Shown piece after piece: positions 63,105-64,000 of a stretch of 64,000 nucleotides of DNA; position 1 is the first letter of the stretch, and each line of letters begins with the position of its first letter. The notes under the pieces were generated by a model. It was not told where the DNA came from and did no database searches. It saw only the letters and a program-made list of their open reading frames with translations. Source of the DNA: Bacteroidia bacterium (lineage in GTDB: Bacteria > Bacteroidota > Bacteroidia > B-17B0 > Aurantibacillaceae); contig BPGX01000005.1 of NCBI GenBank assembly GCA_026003255.1, positions 62,001 to 126,000 on the forward strand, read 5' to 3'. The position numbers and the translations under genes were made by a program.

Positions 63105-63854
63105 TTATTTTTTGATTTTATAAATTTCAGAATGAAGAATGCCCCATTTATTGAGCCGATGAATGATAGATGTTTTTAATACACCTAAACCATATTTGAC
63201 ACTTCTTCTAAAATTGATAGAACTTGCTTCTGGGAAATACTTCGTAGGGCACGTAATTTCTGCTATTTCAAATCCAGCATAAAAAATTTGTGACAACATT
63301 TGATTATCAAACACAAAATCATCTGAATTAGCGTGATAATTTATTTTTTCCAAAACTTCTCTTGAAAACGCTCTGTATCCTGTGTGGTATTCCGATAATT
63401 TTTGCCATATAATGATATTCTGAGTCAGTGTCAAAAAACGATTGAAAACATATTTATACAAGGGCATACCTCCTTTTAATGCCCCACCTCCTAATATACG
63501 AGAACCTAATACTACAGGATATACTTCATTGGCAATTAAATACGCCATGCTGTGAATTAATTTAGGCGTATATTGATAATCAGGATGCAGCATGATGACA
63601 ATATCTGCTCCGAGTTTTAATGCAGTGTCGTAACACGTTTTTTGGTTTCCTCCATAACCTTTGTTTCTATCGTGTTGAATGATGTGCTTAATACCAATTT
63701 TCTTTGCTACTTCAATTGTATTGTCTTTACTACAATCATCCACTAAAACAACATCATCAACGATATCAAAAGGGATTTCATTATAGGTTTTTTCCAATGT
63801 CAATGCTGCATTGTAAGCAGGCAAAACAACCACTACTTTTTTATCTTTTATCAT
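63105..63854 (-). CDS. Glycosyltransferase family 2
   Basis: A 249-residue GT2. KVVVVLPAYNAALTLEKTYNEI, LVDDCSKDNTIEVAKK, IQHDRNKGYGGNQKTCYDTAL, DIVIMLHPDYQYTPKLI (DxD-equivalent HPDYQY), ILGGGALKGGMPLYKYVFNRFLT and YHTGYRAFSREVLEKI are all GT2 features of the DPM1-like/polyprenyl-phosphate sugar type. There is no C-terminal membrane helix pair, so it is probably soluble or peripheral. It is the first visible gene of the operon ending at lysC; acceptor and sugar are unknown. Confidence 0.88.
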   Translation of the reverse strand: MIKDKKVVVVLPAYNAALTLEKTYNEIPFDIVDDVVLVDDCSKDNTIEVAKKIGIKHIIQHDRNKGYGGNQKTCYDTALKLGADIVIMLHPDYQYTPKLIHSMAYLIANEVYPVVLGSRILGGGALKGGMPLYKYVFNRFLTLTQNIIIWQKLSEYHTGYRAFSREVLEKINYHANSDDFVFDNQMLSQIFYAGFEIAEITCPTKYFPEASSINFRRSVKYGLGVLKTSIIHRLNKWGILHSEIYKIKK

Positions 63855-63860
63855 AGAATA

Positions 63861-64000
63861 CTACCACTTTTTAGGTTTAAAGTTTTTGTCGTTTTTTATA
63901 ATTACAGTGTCTTCACCACTTGGTTCTATTACAAACAAACCTTTTGATTCTGCAAATTTATCAGAACCTGCATAGTATTTCAATGCTGCTACAGCACCAT
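63861..64000 (-). CDS. Unidentified protein, C-terminal fragment cut by the window edge
   Basis: On the minus strand an open frame runs from the right edge to a TAG at 63861-63863, giving 45 residues that include AALKYYAGSDKFAESKGLF, IEPSGEDTVIIKND and the end FKPKKW. Codon use and the short gap (6 bases) to the GT2 start suggest a real, co-transcribed gene. I do not recognise a family from this piece. Confidence 0.5.
   Translation of the reverse strand, partial: GAVAALKYYAGSDKFAESKGLFVIEPSGEDTVIIKNDKNFKPKKW

Overview
The window is one contiguous, AT-rich (roughly one third G+C by eye), gene-dense piece of a Bacteroidota chromosome. The lineage call rests on several independent signs: an LpxC-FabZ fusion, secreted proteins ending in type IX secretion (T9SS) type A and type B sorting domains, Bacteroidota-type promoters with a TAnnTTTG -7 box, a TonB-dependent receptor paired with a secreted nuclease, and lineage-typical families (DUF349, DUF1573, DUF4834-like, a Pmp3-tailed lipoprotein). 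A genus cannot be named from the sequence alone; a free-living gliding or T9SS-bearing relative of the Chitinophagales/Sphingobacteriales/Cytophagales is plausible. No rRNA, tRNA, CRISPR array, prophage or intact insertion sequence was seen.

Layout. 1-4.2 kb: envelope genes (end of a heptosyltransferase-like GT9, an SDR, an orphan ABC ATPase, lpxA, lpxC-fabZ). 4.4-11 kb: a TPR/SpoIIE-type phosphatase, a small phosphodiesterase, a Pmp3-tailed lipoprotein, lgt, asnS and lptE, with a GC-rich palindromic repeat cluster lying between asnS and the lptE body. 11-14.4 kb: a NamZ-type muramidase and a long-chain acyl-CoA synthetase. 14.4-19.4 kb: the ATP synthase operon atpB-E-F-H-A-G without atpD/atpC, with a strong hairpin between atpE and atpF. 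19.4-24.1 kb: queA, a decayed enoyl-CoA hydratase fragment, repeats, and a GT2 plus multi-pass membrane protein pair. 24.1-31.1 kb: hutI-pdxJ, an FAD oxidoreductase, pyrH and clpC. 31.2-36.1 kb: DUF349 protein, DUF1573 lipoprotein, yajC, hemE and a T9SS cargo protein. 36.1-42.1 kb: proS, rseP and a membrane pyrophosphatase with a C-terminal YceI domain. 42.2-52.4 kb: a surface and secretome block (large T9SS type B protein, LRR protein, secreted nuclease plus TonB receptor, T9SS esterase, His-rich membrane protein). 52.4-64 kb: rimP-nusA, rluD-type synthase, ruvC, an E2 acyltransferase, pgk-patatin, lysC, secG and small lineage-specific genes, and another GT2.

Functionally the window is mainly core metabolism and envelope biogenesis: lipid A (lpxA, lpxC-fabZ), LPS export (lptE), lipoprotein acylation (lgt), protein export (yajC, secG), site-2 proteolysis (rseP), energy coupling (F1Fo plus ion-pumping pyrophosphatase) and T9SS cargo. 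I found no defence island or clear unknown multi-gene system. The most noteworthy items are the palindromic repeats that appear to have been inserted in frame at the 5' end of lptE, the pyrophosphatase-YceI fusion, the hairpins inside the atp operon and in the rimP leader, an orphan ABC ATPase with replaced Q-loop and H-loop residues, a crotonase pseudogene, and several families of short dispersed repeats, one of which carries promoter-like sequence.
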